Positions 55,335-63,549 of a stretch of DNA of 64,000 nucleotides are shown here, one piece after another. The notes beneath the pieces were generated by a model. It worked only from the letters and a program-made list of their open reading frames with translations. It ran no database searches and was not told where the DNA came from. Each line of letters begins with the position of its first letter. The stretch's first letter is position 1. The position numbers and the translations under genes were made by a program. The DNA is from Caldimonas brevitalea (GTDB lineage: Bacteria; Pseudomonadota; Gammaproteobacteria; Burkholderiales; Burkholderiaceae_C). Where the stretch lies: the NCBI RefSeq assembly GCF_001017435.1, contig NZ_CP011371.1:3968001-4032000 (forward strand). Direction: 5' to 3'.

Positions 55335-55593
55335 CGCAGTTCCCGCACATCGCCGGGCCGCTGCGCGATGCCGCGCACGCCGCCGCAGTACCTGCCGTGT
55401 TCAACACTGAAACCCGTGGATGGCCACCGTCCGGCAGGAGCAGGAGCACGACTGCGATCTGATCGTCATCGGCAAGCACGGCCGCGGTGCTCTGGAGGAG
55501 TTTCTGCTGGGCAGCGTGACGAACACGGTGATCGCCGCGTCAGCGGGAAACGTCCTCATTGCGACGCGCAGCGAGGCGGCGAGTGCGCCGTAG
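55335..55593 (+). pseudogene. Frameshifted C-terminal relic of a universal stress protein
   Basis: One plus-strand frame reads LRDAAHAAAVPAVFNTETRG up to about 55419. The reading then continues in another frame from ATG 55420 as QEHDCDLIVIGKHGRGALEE and FLLGSVTNTVIAASAGNVLI to a TAG at 55593. The second part has the UspA nucleotide-loop pattern G-x2-G-x9-G-S. The N-terminal half of the domain and a continuous frame are missing. Its last 38 bases overlap the end of the intact usp gene on the other strand. Confidence 0.6.
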
Positions 55594-56494
55594 CGGCTGC
55601 ACGCACGACGGCACTTCGACGGCGAGGCGCGACAAGAACGTCGCAGCCAGCGTTGCAGATGACCGGCGCCGCCACACGACCGAGCAAGAAGTTGCCGAGC
55701 GTGGCGCTGCCGTCTCGCCCGACGGCCACCAGACCGAAGTTCCCCGACTTCTGCCTGGCAAGACACGCCTCCGAGGGCACGCCGTGCGCAATGCTTGTCG
55801 TGAAGCCTGCGCTCGCCGGTAGCGCCAACGCAAGACGCTGCAGACGACACAGCGCGGTGGTCTCGTCACGGTCCTGTTGCGCGACGATGTGCTCGCGCGG
55901 AGCCGCCGCTGCACGCTCCGGCGACTCGCATTGAGGACCGACCACATGGAGCAGTTCGACCTTGGCGTCCGGCGCCAATTCGCGTGCGGCCTGTGCAGCG
56001 GCCAGCGAGCCGGCCTCGAAGTCCACGGGCACGAGAACTGTTTTGTACCGGTCGCTCGTCTGGTTCCTGACGAGCAGAACAGGCTTGGGGAACAGCCGGA
56101 CGATACGTTCGGTTGCGGTGCCGAGCACTCTGTCCGCAAGCGCCCTCTTGCCGCGCACGCCGACGACAAGCAAGTCGCAGGTGTCGGCAAGGCCTAGCAG
56201 CAGGTCGATGCAGTTCCCGACCGCGACGAACGTGTCCGTGTCGATTCCGAGATCGGTCCGTAGCTTCCTGGCGGTATCGCTCATCATCGCGTTGGCGGTG
56301 TCGATCGCCGCCTGGACCGACCTGCTGCTGCCCGGCAGCTCCTGAAACGGTGACCCGGGTAAAGCCGGTATCGCGTGAAACAGCGTCAGTGGCTTTCGCA
56401 GCTGGCTGGCAACCGAAGCCCCGCGACGGATGGCATGGCTGACTCCCTGCGGCGACTCGCACGCGACCAGAACGGACGAAGGGCGCTTCGTCAT
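55556..56494 (-). CDS. Universal stress protein with two tandem UspA domains
   Basis: 312 residues with two UspA-like repeats (about 1-145 and 146-300). The first repeat ends CDLLVVGVRGKRALADRVLGTATERIVR and VLLVRN. The second begins KTVLVPVDFEAGSLAAAQ and ends VAVGRDGSATLGNFLLGRVA. Such proteins bind ATP and protect cells in stress; the exact partner is unknown. ATG 56494 follows AAAGGACA. It lies 75 bases downstream of the Rnk-like gene on the same strand, a frequent stress-gene pairing. Confidence 0.85.
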   Translation of the reverse strand: MTKRPSSVLVACESPQGVSHAIRRGASVASQLRKPLTLFHAIPALPGSPFQELPGSSRSVQAAIDTANAMMSDTARKLRTDLGIDTDTFVAVGNCIDLLLGLADTCDLLVVGVRGKRALADRVLGTATERIVRLFPKPVLLVRNQTSDRYKTVLVPVDFEAGSLAAAQAARELAPDAKVELLHVVGPQCESPERAAAAPREHIVAQQDRDETTALCRLQRLALALPASAGFTTSIAHGVPSEACLARQKSGNFGLVAVGRDGSATLGNFLLGRVAAPVICNAGCDVLVAPRRRSAVVRAAATAHSPPRCASQ

Positions 56495-56569
56495 TTCAGT
56501 GTCCTTTCAGTGAGTTTGCAATCGGCAGGCACTGCTGCACTGCCGTACTTGAGCGCACTCGCAGTCGGC

Positions 56570-57022
56570 TCAACGCGTCAACTCGCCGTTCGCTTCCGGC
56601 TGGAAGAGGACTTCTTCCAGCCTCGAGGACAGGAACGACCCATGAGGCGTTGCCCACTCCACGACGTCGCCCTCGCGCAGGCCGAGCAATGCAAGTCCGA
56701 GCGGAGAGAACACGGAGATGAACCCATGTGCCGCATCGACGGCCGCGGGATGGCACAACGTCACGACATGACGCGGCAGCCCTGCCCCACTCGACAGACG
56801 CGCCTGCGCATGCAGGGTCACGACGTCGGCGGGCACGCGCGCCGACGGCACGACAGTGGCGGTGTCGAGCAGAAGCTCAACTGTCTCGCAGATGCCGGCG
56901 GGCGGTTGGAGCCTTCGCAGCAGCCGTCGTATGCGAACGGCGTCCAGCTCGGTGAGGATACGTTCGGTCTGGGAAGAGGACATGAACTTGTGCATGACAA
57001 GTTCGTTGGGCTTGGCCGACAT
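56570..57022 (-). CDS. Rnk/GreA-GreB C-terminal-domain protein
   Basis: 150 residues. The C-terminal half (about 75-140) has the GreA/GreB C-terminal fold pattern (ISVFSPLGLALLGLREGDVVEW), as in Rnk, the regulator of nucleoside diphosphate kinase. The N-terminal part lacks the long coiled coil of true GreA, so RNA-polymerase secondary-channel binding of the Rnk type is more likely than transcript cleavage. ATG 57022 is preceded by GAAGGAGC. Confidence 0.75.
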   Translation of the reverse strand: MSAKPNELVMHKFMSSSQTERILTELDAVRIRRLLRRLQPPAGICETVELLLDTATVVPSARVPADVVTLHAQARLSSGAGLPRHVVTLCHPAAVDAAHGFISVFSPLGLALLGLREGDVVEWATPHGSFLSSRLEEVLFQPEANGELTR

Positions 57023-57453
57023 GGCAGCGCTCCTTCAAATGTTGCCGCTAAGGCAACGAACTGCGCTCGGACCAGGGCCCGGCGGTCGAAGGTTTGCGCT
57101 TGAGGGAGGGAGAGAGAAAGGCGACCGCCGGGCTTAAGGATGTGCGGCCGGCGGTCGGCCTGCACGGCTGTCGATGCCCACAGCGAGCGCGAGCGAAAGC
57201 TCGTACCTGCGGGATGACATTGCGTTGAAGGTCGCCATGCAGGTCAGTGTAACGGGTTGGGCTGCAGCGTCAACCGAGACAGCCCCGTGGAGAGCTGCGG
57301 TGCGGCGGACCTTCGGGTATCCGAGAGGTCGCGACGAGTCGCGGGCCTCGCATGACGGGGGTGCATCTCGGTCGTGGCCGCAGCCGTCGATGGGCATCTC
57401 GACCGCGCCGCGATGCAGCTGCAACCTGTTTTGGGAATGGACGACGGGGCCCG
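57023..57453. other. Intergenic region between the Rnk-like and VOC genes
   Basis: No supported gene. It holds the likely terminator of the VOC gene (57122-57157) and presumably the promoter of the rnk-usp pair. A 34-codon minus-strand frame (57134-57238) is possible but unsupported. Confidence 0.5.
57122..57157 (-). terminator. Inverted repeat, possible terminator of the VOC gene
   Basis: CGACCGCCGG at 57122-57131 and its perfect complement CCGGCGGTCG at 57148-57157 enclose a 16-base loop. On the minus strand the stem is followed by a pyrimidine tract (CCTTTCTCTCTCC) rather than a pure T-run, so termination would be imperfect. Confidence 0.4.
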
Positions 57454-57933
57454 TCAGCCGCGCAAAGCGGCTTCGATCGCAGCGATGTCGATCTTCGTCA
57501 TCTCCATCATGGCCTCGAACGCACGCTTGGCCGCGGCGGGATCCGGATCGGCGATGGCGGCCATCAAGGCGCGCGGCGTGATCTGCCACGACAGTCCCCA
57601 CTTGTCCTTGCACCAGCCGCAGGCGCTTTCCTGGCCGCCGTTGCCGACAATCGCGTTCCACAAGCGGTCCGTTTCGGCCTGGTCGTCGGTCGCCACCTGG
57701 AACGAGAAAGCCTCGTTGTGCTTGAACGCGGGGCCTCCGTTCAAGCCGAGACAAGGGATGCCCATGACCGTGAACTCGACCGTCAAGACATCGCCCTGCT
57801 TGCCCGCGGGGTAGTCGCCAGGCGCGCGATAGACAGTGCCCACCGTGCTGTCGGGGAACGTCTCGGCGTAGAACTTGGCGGCGTCCAATGCGGTGCCGTC
57901 GTACCAAAGACAAATCGTGTTCTTGCTGACCAT
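57454..57933 (-). CDS. VOC/PhnB-like family protein (glyoxalase fold)
   Basis: 159 residues of the family often named 3-demethylubiquinone-9 3-methyltransferase-like, with ICLWYDGTALDAAKFYAETF near the start, GNGGQESACGWCKDKWGLSW near 100-120 and a C-terminal MMEMTKIDIAAIEAA. No methyltransferase motif is present, so the common name is misleading; the function is unknown. ATG 57933 is chosen because AGGAG lies 6 bases upstream; the frame is open further but unsupported. Confidence 0.85.
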   Translation of the reverse strand: MVSKNTICLWYDGTALDAAKFYAETFPDSTVGTVYRAPGDYPAGKQGDVLTVEFTVMGIPCLGLNGGPAFKHNEAFSFQVATDDQAETDRLWNAIVGNGGQESACGWCKDKWGLSWQITPRALMAAIADPDPAAAKRAFEAMMEMTKIDIAAIEAALRG

Positions 57934-58546
57934 CTGGTTCTCCTGAGTTGGACAGACGTGCATACAAGCCCCGCGGGTGCCGGACGACTTCACCAACTTG
58001 CGTCCCGCAGGGCGGCGCGTGCGCGATCGGCCGCCACGGCGGCGGCGATCCATGGGCATCGTATGCGCAATGGGATCGAGCTGATGAAGGGTCTGGCGCG
58101 GAGTTGAGGGAATGCCGCCGCGTGAGCTTCGACGCTCTCTCAGCAGAGCGCGAGGCCCTGTTGGAAGAGCGCAAGATGCCTCTGCTGTCTCTTCATCCTC
58201 GCCTTGCTCCCGATCCGGGAGGCCGAGCCCGACCTTGCGCGGGCGGCTGGCACGGGCGGACCCCGCCGCGGCCACTCCCTCTCTTGGGGGAGATTCAGGG
58301 GGAGATCAGATGCGCTTCGGCCCGGCACTGGGTCCGTTTTGATTCGATGTTGACAACAAGGGGTACCTTCCGCCGCCTCCCTGCGACTCGCGACGCCTCC
58401 CGACGGCAAGACCTTGCCCGCTGCTTCAGCAGGCATCCGTGTCCGTTCGAGTTCACATACGGCCAAATGGAGTTGTTGAGCGTCAACCACCCAGCGTCGA
58501 CACACCGCCGGGCACCTGTATGACGCCCGCATGAATAATTGCGGAA

Positions 58547-58587
58547 ATCGATAGAAATTTGATTCGCATCGAAATCTACATTTCGAT
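58547..58587. promoter_or_regulatory. Two adjacent ATC...GAT operator-like palindromes
   Basis: Site 1, ATCGATAGAAATTTGAT (58547-58563), is imperfect. Site 2, ATCGAAATCTACATTTCGAT (58568-58587), is a perfect 8-bp inverted repeat with a 4-base centre. Two neighbouring sites with ATC/GAT arms resemble binding sites of LysR-type or other dimeric regulators. No regulator gene is in the window next to them. Confidence 0.45.
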
Positions 58588-58750
58588 AGTCGACCCTCTT
58601 TCTGTCAGGTCTGCCAGCTGGTAAAGCACCTTCTAAAACCGTACCGTTACGTCAACAGTCGCGTTTCAAAAAAATTTCCAAGCAAGCCGGGGACAAAAGT
58701 CGCCACGCCGCTTTCGCTTGGCCGCGACGTATTCCGGCAGTACAGGCCCG

Positions 58751-58766
58751 CCTGTAGCAGTACAGG
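58751..58766. promoter_or_regulatory. lux-box-like palindrome upstream of the N-oxygenase gene
   Basis: CCTGTA-GCAG-TACAGG is a perfect inverted repeat with the arms of the classical LuxR box (CCTGTA...TACAGG), but with a 4-base instead of 6-base centre. The right arm is part of GCAGTACAGG, which also occurs at 58737-58746; an overlapping ACAGGC-CC-GCCTGT repeat lies at 58742-58755. It ends 91 bases before the N-oxygenase start. Confidence 0.4.
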
Positions 58767-58857
58767 ACCCACCGGTCATCGTTACTTTTTCAAGTCTCCG
58801 GTCGATCATTTTCGATCACCGGGCCCGGCCAGCTTTGGCCTTGTCGGAGGACCGCAT

Positions 58858-59808
58858 ATGCTCGGCGAATGCACGCCTCGGGATGACACCACGGATTCGT
58901 GGTACGCAAAAGCGACCGTCCGCCATACGCCGAGGATTTTCGCGCCCTCCGGGACGAACACTGAACTTGTCTATCCCACGGCACGCAGCTTTATCGTCGA
59001 CCATCCGATCGTGCGATCGAAAGGCCCGGACGTTCGCTCCTTCATCCTCGCGCAGGCCGCCTACCAATTTCTGTACAACATCGCGTTGATGGAGACCAAG
59101 CTGGTCATTCGGGCGAGCCTGGCCGTCCTGCACCGGAACGCCGACGGCATCGACGATCAGCACAAGCTGGACGCGCTCACGGTGGTCATCGACGAGGGGT
59201 ACCACGCGCACGTCGCGCTCGACTACATCCTGCAGTTCAAACAGCAAAGCGGTATTGCGCCAGTGCACCCGCCGGAGAGCACTCAAAAAATCGATGCGGT
59301 CGAAAGGGCTGCCGCTGTACTGCCCGTCGAACTCCATCCCGATTTCGAGTTGTTGGCCGTCACCCTCGCTGAAAACGTCGTGACCGAAGAAGTGGCCAAC
59401 ATGGGCCGGGAAAAAGACGTGGTCAAGTCGTTCGCGACCGTGATGAAAGATCACGTACGCGACGAGGGGCGCCATTCGAGTTATTTCGCCGAGCTGATGA
59501 AAGCACGGTGGCCACATTTATCGGAAGACACCCAAATGCAATTGGGCGCGGCACTCCCACATTTTCTGGAAGACTATCTCCACGTCGATCCGGAGCGACA
59601 CGCCGAGAGACAGGTTCTGCAGGCTTGCGGTTTATTGCCGGATGAAATCGGCCCTGTCCTGGCGGATTCAGAGCAGGCGTTCACCGATTACCACACACAA
59701 GCCAGGCAAAAAACAACGTCGCGACTGCTTCGCCTGATTCGGCAGATCGGCGTTCTTGACGTCGAAACCAACCGGCAGCTGTTTGCCGAACGCGGTTACG
59801 CCATTTGA
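58858..59808 (+). CDS. AurF-type diiron aryl-amine N-oxygenase
   Basis: 316 residues, close to AurF length. AurF-family enzymes oxidise an aryl amine (in AurF, p-aminobenzoate to p-nitrobenzoate) with O2 at a diiron centre. All seven metal ligands can be placed with family spacing: Glu79 (ALMETK), Glu113 and His116 (DEGYH), Glu172 (LAENVV), His199, Glu203 and His206 (DHVRDEGRH). ATG 58858 follows GGAGG at 7 bases. It is the first gene of a plus-strand operon with a p-aminobenzoate-type chorismate-aminating pair, which makes p-aminobenzoate or a relative the likely substrate. Whether the product is hydroxylamine, nitroso or nitro cannot be read from sequence. Confidence 0.9.
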   Translation: MLGECTPRDDTTDSWYAKATVRHTPRIFAPSGTNTELVYPTARSFIVDHPIVRSKGPDVRSFILAQAAYQFLYNIALMETKLVIRASLAVLHRNADGIDDQHKLDALTVVIDEGYHAHVALDYILQFKQQSGIAPVHPPESTQKIDAVERAAAVLPVELHPDFELLAVTLAENVVTEEVANMGREKDVVKSFATVMKDHVRDEGRHSSYFAELMKARWPHLSEDTQMQLGAALPHFLEDYLHVDPERHAERQVLQACGLLPDEIGPVLADSEQAFTDYHTQARQKTTSRLLRLIRQIGVLDVETNRQLFAERGYAI

Positions 59809-59826
59809 CGATGCCGGGAGAACAGT

Positions 59827-60429
59827 ATGTGCAAAACGCTGATTGTCGATAACTTCGACTCCTTCACCTACAACCTGTACCAATACATGGGAGAGGTGTG
59901 CGGCAGAGAACCGACCGTGGTCTTGAACACGGTGCCGCGCGCCAGTCTTGATCTCGACGACTACGACTGCATCATCATCTCGCCCGGCCCCGGCACACCT
60001 GCGCGGGCACAGGATGTGGGCCTCAGCGTGGCCCTGATCAAGGAAGCGCAGGTGCCCGTGCTCGGTGTCTGCCTCGGGCACCAATGTATGGCACATGTGC
60101 ACGACATGGACATCGTTCATGCACCCGAGCCCGTGCACGGCCGGGTCAGCGCCATCCAGCACGACAACGACGGTGTATTCAAAGGGCTGCCGCAGAACCT
60201 GCGCGTGGTTCGCTACCACTCGTTGGTGGTCAAGCAGGTGAAGCCGCCCTTCAAGCTCACCGCATGGGGCGCTGACGGCATCGTGCATGGCATTCGGCAT
60301 ACAGAACGGCCCCTCCACGGCGTGCAGTTCCATCCCGAGTCGGTCTACACCGCTGCGGGCCTCGATCTGCTCCGCAACTTCCGCGACATCGCCGTCACGC
60401 ACAAGCAGCAAGCCGCATTGAACGCGTGA
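59827..60429 (+). CDS. PabA/TrpG-type glutamine amidotransferase
   Basis: 200 residues. A class-I glutamine amidotransferase supplying ammonia to the chorismate-binding partner encoded next. The catalytic triad is Cys82 (LGVCLGHQ), His169 and Glu171 (GVQFHPES). The oxyanion region ISPGPGTP is intact. PabA and TrpG cannot be separated by sequence alone; the partner's PabB character suggests PabA-like use. The start follows GGGAG, 18 bases after the N-oxygenase stop. Confidence 0.9.
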   Translation: MCKTLIVDNFDSFTYNLYQYMGEVCGREPTVVLNTVPRASLDLDDYDCIIISPGPGTPARAQDVGLSVALIKEAQVPVLGVCLGHQCMAHVHDMDIVHAPEPVHGRVSAIQHDNDGVFKGLPQNLRVVRYHSLVVKQVKPPFKLTAWGADGIVHGIRHTERPLHGVQFHPESVYTAAGLDLLRNFRDIAVTHKQQAALNA

Positions 60430-60475
60430 TGCTGCAAGACGGCGAACGTGCCCCACCCAGCAAGGAGCGAGCAGC

Positions 60476-62014
60476 GTGAACACGTTTCGACTCGAGTGCC
60501 GATCACTCGACGCATTTCCCGATCGCCCCGCGGTCTTTCGTGAACTGTTTCTTTCTTCACCACACAAGTTCTTTTTGGAGACCGGCGTCGCCAAGCCAGG
60601 CTTCGCGCGGTTCTCTTTCATGGGCGACGCGAGCGGCCCTTGGGCAGAGGTGCTGACCTACAACGCGACGAGCCGCGAGGTGACCGTGCTCAAAGGGCAG
60701 CACCGTGCCACCTCGACCATCGACAACATCTTCACGTTCCTCGATGAGCGACTGAAGAAACACAAGGTGGCAAGCCCGGAGCACCTGCCGTTCTCGTTCA
60801 ACCTCGGCTATGTCGGCACCTTCGGCTATGAGCTGAAGAGCGAAACCATCGGCGCTCAAGCCTATCCCTCGCGCAGTCCGGATGCCGCGTTCCTGTTCGC
60901 GACCCGGATGGTGGTGTTCGATCACGAGGAACGCCGCTGCCACCTGCTTCATCTGGTCGCCAACGAAGGTGATCTCGACCAGGCGACGGCCTGGTTCGAT
61001 TCGGTCGAAGCGCGGCTGAGATGCCTGCCCGAGAAAGGCATGCCGCCGCCCGTCTCGACCGCGGCGCAGCGCCCGCGCATGACACTCGCCGACGTCGAGC
61101 AATGGATCGCTCTCAGCGCGACGATGCGCCATGCGCGGCACGCCTACATCGAAAAGATCGCAGAAGCGCAGCGCGAGATCGTCGACGGTGAAAGCTACGA
61201 GATCTGCCTGACCAACATCGTCGAGTTTCCGTTCGACGGCTCGCCGTTCGATCTCTACTGTGTGATGCGCGAGCTGACGCCCGCCCCTCACGCCGGCTAT
61301 TTCCATGTCGCGGATCTCCACCTGGCCTGTGCGTCGCCTGAGCGCTTCCTGAGCGTCGACCGTGGCGGCCGGGTTCAGGCCAAGCCGATCAAGGGAACCC
61401 GTCCTCGAGGGCGCAGCGTAGAAGAAGATGCCCGACTGATCGCCGACTTGTCAGGTGACGAGAAGGACCGGGCGGAAAACCTGATGATCGTCGACCTGCT
61501 GCGCAACGACCTGGGTCAGGTGTGCGAGCTTGCATCGGTGCAGGTGTCCAAGCTGTTCGACGTCGAAAGCTACTCGCACGTCCATCAACTGGTCTCGACG
61601 ATCGAAGGGCAGTTGCGCCCGAAGGTCTCCGCCGTTCAATGTGTGCGCGCCGCGTTTCCCGGCGGCTCGATGACCGGTGCACCGAAGAAGCGCACGATGG
61701 ACATCATCGATCGGCTCGAGGAGGGACCACGCGGCATCTACTCGGGCGCGCTCGGCTGGTTCGGCCTGTGCGGCGCGTGCGACTTCAACATCGTCATCCG
61801 CTCCGTCGTGGTCGACGCCCACGGTGCTTACTTCGGTGTCGGCGGCGCCATCATCGCCCTGTCCGACGCCGAGAACGAGTTCAGGGAAACCCTGGTGAAA
61901 GCGCGCGGTGTGGTCGAAGCCATCGAATGGTTGCAGGCGGCGCCCGCCCGCATGACCGCACGCGGAGAGCGCAGCGCCGGCGACGTCTCGCCGGTGCCTT
62001 CCCTCATCCCCTGA
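60476..62014 (+). CDS. PabB-type aminodeoxychorismate synthase component I (chorismate-binding enzyme)
   Basis: 512 residues, the usual length of PabB/TrpE. The GTG start follows AAGGAG. The C-terminal chorismate-binding domain shows SPERFLS, PIKGTRPRG (Lys306), DRAENLMIVDLLRNDLG, HVHQLVSTIEGQL and FPGGSMTGAPKKRTMDIID. The lysine in PIKGT is typical of aminodeoxychorismate synthases (PabB), while anthranilate synthases usually have PIAGT, so 4-amino-4-deoxychorismate is the expected product. With the preceding amidotransferase it forms a two-subunit enzyme. As a dedicated second copy beside an N-oxygenase it probably feeds secondary metabolism rather than folate. No PabC lyase gene is visible before the window ends. 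Confidence 0.88.
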   Translation: MNTFRLECRSLDAFPDRPAVFRELFLSSPHKFFLETGVAKPGFARFSFMGDASGPWAEVLTYNATSREVTVLKGQHRATSTIDNIFTFLDERLKKHKVASPEHLPFSFNLGYVGTFGYELKSETIGAQAYPSRSPDAAFLFATRMVVFDHEERRCHLLHLVANEGDLDQATAWFDSVEARLRCLPEKGMPPPVSTAAQRPRMTLADVEQWIALSATMRHARHAYIEKIAEAQREIVDGESYEICLTNIVEFPFDGSPFDLYCVMRELTPAPHAGYFHVADLHLACASPERFLSVDRGGRVQAKPIKGTRPRGRSVEEDARLIADLSGDEKDRAENLMIVDLLRNDLGQVCELASVQVSKLFDVESYSHVHQLVSTIEGQLRPKVSAVQCVRAAFPGGSMTGAPKKRTMDIIDRLEEGPRGIYSGALGWFGLCGACDFNIVIRSVVVDAHGAYFGVGGAIIALSDAENEFRETLVKARGVVEAIEWLQAAPARMTARGERSAGDVSPVPSLIP

Positions 62015-62027
62015 AAGAGAGCATTTG

Positions 62028-62387
62028 ATGAGCATCGTGGATCCGCGAGGACTGAACGAGCATTTCAACGATCTGTTCCGGCAAGGCCAGCTCGACAGCA
62101 TGACCGCGCTGTACGAGCCGAACGCTGTCATCCGCCTTCCGGACGGCAGCGAGATCACCGGACACGAACAGATCAAGGGCTACATCGGGCAGCTGCTGAC
62201 GCTGCGCGGAGAACTCGTCGCCTCCACACCCACCTGCACGCGGCAAGGAGATCTGGCCCTCTTGACGGCCGAGTGGAGCTTCCAAGGCCGGGACGCCGAG
62301 GACCGTCCGGTGAAGCTCGAGGGCCGCTCGTCGAAAGTCGCAAGGCAAGACACGGACGGCATCTGGCGCTACGTCATCGACGCCTGA
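62028..62387 (+). CDS. SnoaL/NTF2-fold protein
   Basis: 119 residues in the small alpha+beta barrel pattern of SnoaL/NTF2-like proteins (LNEHFNDLFRQGQLDSMTALYEPNAVI at the start, GHEQIKGYI in the middle). ATG 62028 lies 13 bases after the preceding stop. Members act as cyclases, isomerases, dehydratases or non-catalytic binders in many pathways; its role here is open. Folding or channelling of an unstable N-oxygenated intermediate is one possibility, not evidence-based. Confidence 0.75.
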   Translation: MSIVDPRGLNEHFNDLFRQGQLDSMTALYEPNAVIRLPDGSEITGHEQIKGYIGQLLTLRGELVASTPTCTRQGDLALLTAEWSFQGRDAEDRPVKLEGRSSKVARQDTDGIWRYVIDA

Positions 62388-62439
62388 CCGATCCGATCTC
62401 ACCCACCCCTATCGCACTCAGCCGACCCAAGGAGGCCAC

Positions 62440-63549
62440 ATGGCTCAACACAGCAGCTATTCAGATCCCATCCTCGATTGCCCAGCCACTGAGACACCGC
62501 GTCCGGAGGAACTGATCGAGGCCGCGATGAAGTGGCACTTCAGCCCGCAGACGGGCTCGCCCTATTGGCTCGAGCGGGCCAAGTCCTTGCCCTTCGATCC
62601 CATCCGGGACGTGCGCACCTTCGAAGATCTGAAGCTGTTCCCCAACGTCGCCAACGAGCTCCGCGACGTGCGCGCGGAGGACCTGATCCCGCGCGGCTAC
62701 GCATCGCTCAGCGACTTGTATGGCGTCTACGAGAGCGGCGGCACCACCGGTGCCCCCAAGCGTGTCGTGTGTATGGTCGACTGGATGGACCGTTGGCTGG
62801 CGTTCAGCCAGCGGCACCTGGACGCGCGCGGCGTGCCGCGCGGCCTCAACTGGCTGGCCCTGATGCCCGATGGGCCTCACATCTTCGGCGCGGCCCTGCG
62901 CGAAGGTGCGCGCCGGTCAAGCGGCATCCTGTTCACCATCGACATGGACCCGCGCTGGGTGAAGAAGTGCATCGCCGAGGGGCGCGCAGAAGACGCCGGT
63001 CGCTATGCCGAGCACCTGATCCACCAAGCCAGGTTCTTGTTGCAAACGCAGGATGCCGGCGTGCTCATCACGACGCCCCCGCTGCTGGAGCGCATCGCCA
63101 AATACGACGATCTGGTCGAGTTGATCAACCGGAAGATCAAGATCATCCAATGGGGCGGAGCGCACATGGATGCCGACACGCGGCGCCTGTTCCAGACCGA
63201 GGTGTTCCCCGGCATCCAGATGCAAGGTGGCTATGGCAGCACGATGGTGTTGGGCGGATCGCTCGAGCGCACCGATGCCGGTGGGACCGACTGGTGCATC
63301 TTCGATCCGCTCTCTCCCTATATCTCGTTCTCGGTGGTCGACCCCGCCACCGGCCACCCCGTGCCCTACGGCCAACGCGGCCAGGTGGTGATGAACCACA
63401 TCAGCAAAGGCATGTTGCTGGTCAACAACCTGGAGCGCGACACCGCGGTGCGGGTCGAGCCGCCGCCCGGACAAATGGGTGACTCGGTCGCCGACGTGAA
63501 GCCCGTCGCGAGCTTCGACAACCAGCAGGTCATCGAGGGAGTCTATTGA
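62440..63549 (+). CDS. EhpF/PaaK-like acyl-adenylate-forming enzyme
   Basis: 369 residues. A short ANL-superfamily enzyme with the phosphate loop SGGTTGAPKR (99-108), the region WGGAHMDADTR and the pseudo-A5 motif GGYGSTMVLGG. It lacks the C-terminal subdomain of normal ligases, like EhpF of griseoluteate-type phenazine clusters and the LuxE-type fatty-acid activators. It is expected to activate an aromatic carboxylate for reduction. ATG 62440 follows AAGGAGG. Its stop (TGA at 63547-63549) shares one base with the start of the reductase gene. Confidence 0.82.
   Translation: MAQHSSYSDPILDCPATETPRPEELIEAAMKWHFSPQTGSPYWLERAKSLPFDPIRDVRTFEDLKLFPNVANELRDVRAEDLIPRGYASLSDLYGVYESGGTTGAPKRVVCMVDWMDRWLAFSQRHLDARGVPRGLNWLALMPDGPHIFGAALREGARRSSGILFTIDMDPRWVKKCIAEGRAEDAGRYAEHLIHQARFLLQTQDAGVLITTPPLLERIAKYDDLVELINRKIKIIQWGGAHMDADTRRLFQTEVFPGIQMQGGYGSTMVLGGSLERTDAGGTDWCIFDPLSPYISFSVVDPATGHPVPYGQRGQVVMNHISKGMLLVNNLERDTAVRVEPPPGQMGDSVADVKPVASFDNQQVIEGVY

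Larger units (their letters stand above)
57934..58857. other. Long intergenic region between the VOC gene and the N-oxygenase cluster
   Basis: About 920 bases without a convincing gene. The first 560 bases are GC-rich with only shadow frames. From about 58530 to 58700 the DNA becomes A/T-rich and carries operator-like palindromes, so it is the control region of the plus-strand cluster. A direct repeat TCGATCA-TTT-TCGATCA is at 58802-58818. Confidence 0.55.

Noticed and set aside
60476..62014. Reading the chorismate enzyme and amidotransferase as a tryptophan trpE-trpG pair
   Set aside because: No trpD or trpC follows, the active-site lysine is PabB-like and the neighbours are secondary-metabolism genes.
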